This document shows positions 60,589 through 64,000 of a stretch of 64,000 nucleotides of DNA, one piece after another. The first letter of the stretch is position 1. Each line of letters opens with the position of its first letter. Both the position numbers and the translations under genes were made by a program. The stretch comes from Myxococcales bacterium (GTDB taxonomy: Bacteria > Myxococcota_A > Polyangia > Haliangiales > Haliangiaceae). Location: positions 1,315,003 through 1,379,002 of the forward strand of contig JADJUF010000039.1 of the NCBI GenBank assembly GCA_016717005.1, in the 5' to 3' direction. The notes beneath the pieces are model-generated. The model did no database searches. It was not told the DNA's origin and saw nothing but the letters and a program-made list of their open reading frames with translations.

Positions 60589-61812
60589 TCAGTTGAGGAC
60601 GCGCCAGCCGCCCTGCGGCGTGAAGCGTAGGAGGTGGCCGCCGAACGAGGTGACGAAGGTGTCGGCGCCGTCGACGCGCGTGTGCAGCGAGAAGACCTCG
60701 CCCATCGGGAGCGGGCCGAGGTCGTGGCGCCGCGTGCCGCGGAGCCGGTAGAGGTGGTCGCGATCGACGACGTAGGCGACGGAGCCGCGGGCCGCGAGCT
60801 CGAAAGGAATGACCTCGGCCTGGATGCCACGCTGCACGGTCGCGGTGCGACCGTCGCGGATCGCGAGGAGCTTGGCGGTGCCGCCGCAGCCCCAGAACTC
60901 GTCGCCGACGATCTGGTACCTCCACGAGGAGGAGGCCCGCGGCTCGTCGCGTCGCCACGACAAGCGACCCGGGCGCGCGGCGTAGCGTTCCTGCCAGCCG
61001 TCGCCGCCGTCGGTGGAGTCGGGCGGGGCGCGCTCGACGGTGAGTTCGATGCGGGTGGCGGCGAGCGCGCTGACCCAGGCCAACCCGTCGACGGGGGCGA
61101 ACTCGGTGCGCCAGGTCGCGCCGTCATCGGCCGAGACCGCGATCAGGCTGCGGGGCTCGCTGCGGTAGGTGAGCGCGACCAGGCCGCCGCCCATCGCGAG
61201 CCCGGTGATCATCGTCGGATCGAGACCGGCCGGCAGCGCGCGCCAGACCACCGTGCCGTCGGCATGCTCGATGCCGAGCGTCTGGCGGTCACGGAGCGCC
61301 GCGATCCGATCGGCGTCAAGCGCGACCTGCGAGAGCGTGCCGGGTGCGACCAGGCGCGCCACGAAGGTCTGGCCGCCATCGAAGCTCGCGACCACGCCGC
61401 GCGCGGTCGTGGTGGCGATCGCGCAACCGGTGGCGCTGACGATCACCTCGCCGGCCTCACCCGCGACCGCGGCGGGATCGGGGATCGCGATCGCGAACGG
61501 CAGCCCGATCGTCGCCAGGTCACGCGGACAGGTAGTGCCCGCGGGCGCGGACACCAGCGTCGGCTCCGGATCGGGCGCCGGGGCCGGGGCCGGCGCCGGC
61601 AGCGACGCCGGGAGTGGCAGCGGCGCCGGGGGCTGCTCGACCTCGATGACCACGACCGGCGCCGGCACGATCGGGGCGGGCATCACGATCAGCGGCCGAG
61701 GCACCTCGCGAGTGGCGCGGACGCCGAGCCACAGCGCGGCGCCGCCGATGACGACGACACCCAGCCGTCGCCAGCGCCGGTCGCGCGTCGCCATCGCCTC
61801 GCGGGTCAGCAT
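60589..61812 (-). CDS. membrane-anchored beta-propeller-like protein, unknown
   Basis: A 407-residue protein with one N-terminal membrane segment (RRLGVVVIGGAALWLGVRA), a Pro/Ala/Val linker (PAPAPAPAPDPEP) and a beta-rich body with BNR/Asp-box-like repeats (VVASFDGGQTFVARLV; IAVSADDGATWRTEF), as in sialidase-type or photosystem-stability-factor propellers. Two Cys (CGGTAK) and a TCPRDL segment appear. Start 61812 is taken; the frame continues open upstream to 62097, where a GTG overlaps the stop of the preceding gene. Confidence 0.65.
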   Translation of the reverse strand: MLTREAMATRDRRWRRLGVVVIGGAALWLGVRATREVPRPLIVMPAPIVPAPVVVIEVEQPPAPLPLPASLPAPAPAPAPDPEPTLVSAPAGTTCPRDLATIGLPFAIAIPDPAAVAGEAGEVIVSATGCAIATTTARGVVASFDGGQTFVARLVAPGTLSQVALDADRIAALRDRQTLGIEHADGTVVWRALPAGLDPTMITGLAMGGGLVALTYRSEPRSLIAVSADDGATWRTEFAPVDGLAWVSALAATRIELTVERAPPDSTDGGDGWQERYAARPGRLSWRRDEPRASSSWRYQIVGDEFWGCGGTAKLLAIRDGRTATVQRGIQAEVIPFELAARGSVAYVVDRDHLYRLRGTRRHDLGPLPMGEVFSLHTRVDGADTFVTSFGGHLLRFTPQGGWRVLN

Positions 61813-62093
61813 GGCGACCTCACAAGCAAGCGACGTGCCGCGCGCAAGTCCAGCGTTGCCACGCCACCGTGTCGGCACCGACGCGGACCGGCGTGGCCGC
61901 CCGCCCGCGCTCGCGCCCTGTCCGGCGTCATCACCCGCAGGCTCGCGAGCGCGCCGTCCGGGTGGTCGCGGCGCGCCGCGCGGTCCCGCCCGGTCGCCGC
62001 ACCGCCCGTTGCCCAGCGCCGGCCAGTGCTCGACCTGCCCTCGCCGCACCCGCACCAAGTCCTGCACGTCGTCGCCGGCACGCCAGATCACCG
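61813..62093 (-). other. possible N-terminal extension or small coupled ORF
   Basis: Reading from GTG 62097 gives TVIWRAGDDVQDLVRVRRGQ and about 40 codons of typical third-base G/C bias before becoming Pro/Arg/Gly-rich. It is in frame with the propeller gene. It may be a remnant or an extension; nothing else is seen here. Confidence 0.25.
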
Positions 62094-62585
62094 TCACGAC
62101 GTGCGCTGCAGCAGCGCCTCGAGGATCGGCACGACCAGGTGGTCGCGGACGCGCCCCGTGCTGCGCTTGATCTCGATCAGCGTGGCGAGATCGATCACCC
62201 GGACGCGCAGATCCCCATCGACAATGTCGATCGCGTGAGCGTCCAGCTCCTCAAAGCCACGGGCGTCGTGCAGCCGCCCCAGCACGTCGAGCGGACCGAG
62301 CCGCGTGATCAGGTTGAGCTGACCGGGCGCCAGGACGTGCTCGACCGTCGGCGCGATGTCGCGCCCGGCCAGGATGGGACGGAACCGCGCGTCGAGCCCC
62401 GCCAGCGTCGCGACGAGGCGCGCCGCGTCGTCGCCATCGAGCCGCGGCACGATATCGAGGTCTTGCGTCGTGATCGGCGCGCCATGGATGACGGCCGCCG
62501 CTCCGCCGACGACGATGAACGCGACCCCCGCGTCGGTCAACGCGCGGAGCAGGCCCTCGAGGTCAGCGGTCGCGGGTCGCGGCAC
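62094..62585 (-). CDS. nucleotidyltransferase-fold protein (AbiEii/MNT-like)
   Basis: A 163-residue protein of the nucleotidyltransferase superfamily: FIVVGGAAAVIHGAPITTQDLDIVPRLD has the GG..A..H and the DxD metal site (DLDIV), followed by a third region LRVRVIDLATLIEIKRSTGRVRDHLVV. Proteins of this size act as toxin or antitoxin partners or DUF6036-like enzymes. It overlaps the small upstream gene by 23 nt, as in two-gene toxin-antitoxin units. Confidence 0.8.
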   Translation of the reverse strand: MPRPATADLEGLLRALTDAGVAFIVVGGAAAVIHGAPITTQDLDIVPRLDGDDAARLVATLAGLDARFRPILAGRDIAPTVEHVLAPGQLNLITRLGPLDVLGRLHDARGFEELDAHAIDIVDGDLRVRVIDLATLIEIKRSTGRVRDHLVVPILEALLQRTS

Positions 62586-62838
62586 GGGCCAGGCGCTCCA
62601 GCGTCGCGGCGGACGCGCTCGCGGCTCGCAAGCGCTCGCACACGGTCAACTGCAGGTACCAATCGAGCAGTGACACGTCGACCTCGTCGGCAGGCACCGG
62701 TGGAAGCGGCGGCGATGAGGGCGGCGATGCGCGATGCACGATCTCAGTTTGCCCGTCGCGGCCCGCGACCACAAGCCTCGGAAGATCCTCTACGTGCCAA
62801 GGGCTGGTGCTCGCCGGCCATTCGGCCATGTCCGGCAT
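62563..62838 (-). CDS. small partner of the nucleotidyltransferase, unknown
   Basis: A 91-residue protein (MPDMAEWP..) with an N-terminal strand pattern (HVEDLPRLVVAGRDGQTEI), a Pro-rich middle and a C-terminal helix VSLLDWYLQLTVCERLRAAS..LERLARA. The final helix is typical of small proteins coded in front of nucleotidyltransferases. Start 62838 or 62829. Probably the antitoxin-like partner (inference from context). Confidence 0.55.
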   Translation of the reverse strand: MPDMAEWPASTSPWHVEDLPRLVVAGRDGQTEIVHRASPPSSPPLPPVPADEVDVSLLDWYLQLTVCERLRAASASAATLERLARAATRDR

Positions 62839-62944
62839 TGTCCGGCTTTCGGACGTCTGGCCGAGCGTCGGACGCGACCGGACGGTGGCGCGCTGGCGCG
62901 GCGCGGGGTTGGCGCTGGCAAGCGGCTTGCTCTGGTCGCGCGCG

Positions 62945-63835
62945 ATGTCGCTGCCGCGTCCGGTCCAGCCTGGCCGGTTCCTGCTGATCAACCGCCGCTG
63001 CGTCCAGCGGCAGTTCCTGCTGCGCCCCGACCCCGAGACCAACCAGACCTATCTCTACTGCCTCGCCGTCGCGGTCCAGCGCTTCGGCATCGACATGATC
63101 TTGCCGTCGGCCATGTCAAACCACCACCACGACGTCGCCTACGACCGCCGCGGCTGCGAGGTCGAGTTCCGCGCGTACTTCCACATGCTGCTCGCGCGCG
63201 CGATGAACGCGCTGCGCGGCCGCTGGGAGAACTTCTGGTCGGCCGAGGCGCCCTGCACCGTCGAGCTGATCGACCCCGCCGACGTCCTGGACAAGCTGGT
63301 CTACGCCGCGACCAACCCCGTCAAGGACGGCCTCGTCGAGCGCGTCCACCACTGGCCTGGCGTCAACGGCCTCAGCGCCCTGCTCAACCAGCGCACGATC
63401 ACCGTCCACCGGCCACGCCACTTCTTCCGCCCCGACGGCGACCTCCCCGAGGTCGTCACCCTCACCCTCACGATCCCGCCCGAGCTCGGCGACCCCGACC
63501 AGGTCCGCCGCGAGCTCCGCGAGCGCGTCACCGCCGTCGAGGCCGAGGCCGCCGCCCAGCGCCGCCGCACCGGCGCGCGCGTCCTCGGCCGCCGCGCCAT
63601 CCTCCGCCAGTCCTGGCGCGACGCCCCCGCCACGCCCGCGCCCCGCCGCCGCCTGCGCCCGCTGATCGCCGCCCGCGACCTCGTCCACCGCATCGCCGCG
63701 CTCGCGCGCCTCCGCGCCTTCCGCGAGGCCTACCGCGACGCCCGCCTCCGCTGGCGCGCCGGCCGCCCCGCCGTCTTCCCCGCCGGCACCTACTGGCTCG
63801 CCCGCTTCGCGTCGATCACCGTCGCCGCCGCCTGA
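62945..63835 (+). CDS. transposase of the Y1/HUH type (second family)
   Basis: A 296-residue transposase. HUH is SNHHHDVAYD (about 58-67), the catalytic Tyr is in DKLVYAATNPVKDGLV, and FWSAEAPCTVEL and RPRHFFRPD resemble myxobacterial IS200-like/RAYT-like proteins. The C-terminal 120 residues are Arg-rich with CTC/CGC-dominated codons unlike the genes before it. It differs from the 48-kb RAYT in motif spacing and lacks its basic N-terminus. The start at 62945 follows an Arg-rich open stretch from 62807. No terminal repeats identified. Confidence 0.82.
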   Translation: MSLPRPVQPGRFLLINRRCVQRQFLLRPDPETNQTYLYCLAVAVQRFGIDMILPSAMSNHHHDVAYDRRGCEVEFRAYFHMLLARAMNALRGRWENFWSAEAPCTVELIDPADVLDKLVYAATNPVKDGLVERVHHWPGVNGLSALLNQRTITVHRPRHFFRPDGDLPEVVTLTLTIPPELGDPDQVRRELRERVTAVEAEAAAQRRRTGARVLGRRAILRQSWRDAPATPAPRRRLRPLIAARDLVHRIAALARLRAFREAYRDARLRWRAGRPAVFPAGTYWLARFASITVAAA

Positions 63836-64000
63836 CTCCGGCCGCCAGCCGTCCCCCAGCGCGTCCGCCCTCGACGCGCCGTCGCGGCGTGGCCGCCGGC
63901 GCGAATCTCGGCCTCGTCGGGCGCCGTCAGCCGCGCCCCATCGCGCCGTTGTCGCCGCCGCCCCGCCCCCGTGCCGCAGGCGTCTCCCAACTACCCCGGT
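63836..64000. other. intergenic end of window
   Basis: C-rich sequence after the transposase; no gene or repeat of note is seen before the window ends. Confidence 0.4.

Overview
The window is very G+C-rich (well over 70% by eye) with the G/C-ending codon use of a myxobacterium. Two secreted proteins end in a MYXO-CTERM-like tail (Cys-Cys, one membrane segment, Arg cluster), there are many lipoproteins, an AgmX-like protein and a Ser/Thr kinase, and EF-G is of the mitochondrial-EFG1-like kind. This points to Myxococcota, probably the Polyangia/Haliangiales side (inference). No rRNA, tRNA or CRISPR was seen. GTG starts and ATGA/GTGA stop-start overlaps are common.

Layout. 0.2-5.4 kb: a tightly overlapping operon with a phage-type gpV/VgrG-like spike, an OmpA/peptidoglycan-binding protein (frameshifted here), two unknown proteins and a GH18-like protein; it looks like the spike-and-cargo end of a contractile injection system whose other parts lie upstream. 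5.8-8.1 kb: RRM protein and double-domain PPK2. 8.2-16.6 kb: a radical SAM protein with a large unknown C-terminal half, peptide deformylase, HIT, HNH and Uma2 proteins, a FMN-dependent hydroxy-acid oxidase and an amber-interrupted sfsA. 16.7-26.6 kb: a beta-helix lipoprotein, a four-S1-domain protein, a CstA transporter coupled to a hybrid histidine kinase, and envelope proteins including a frameshifted FadL-like porin. 26.9-39.5 kb: secreted and envelope proteins, a glucan-water-dikinase-like lipoprotein, twin MYXO-CTERM pseudo-metallopeptidases and a Ser/Thr kinase. 39.7-47 kb: fusA, a beta-barrel candidate, a Leg1-like protein, an FGE-like/HEAT protein and a DUF99 protein. 47-50.7 kb: a repeat island around a REP-associated tyrosine transposase (RAYT). 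50.7-64 kb: a cytochrome-like lipoprotein, BI-1 and rhomboid-like membrane proteins, an ECF sigma factor, paired VOC proteins, ArsR/SRPBCC, a nucleotidyltransferase pair and a second HUH transposase.

The most unusual feature is how intergenic space is filled. Of the convergent gene pairs in the window, those separated by more than 200 bp (five) all have the gap filled with tandem repeats, while the closer pairs (overlap to about 160 bp) have none. In four of these gaps, and behind one further gene, the repeat unit is a copy of the neighbouring gene's own 3' end, usually with its stop codon and in two cases its terminator. The other long gap is a 1.1-kb array of a 19-bp GGCGCC-containing unit next to the RAYT, followed by 7-bp repeats and an imperfect inverted repeat of about 250 bp per arm that encloses a 28-bp minisatellite. 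Several intrinsic terminators share a signature: a G+C-rich stem, 6-7 nt, then TTTCGG.

Three or four reading-frame breaks (OmpA-like, FadL-like, sfsA, a small lipoprotein) could be real decay or errors in a long-read or metagenomic assembly.
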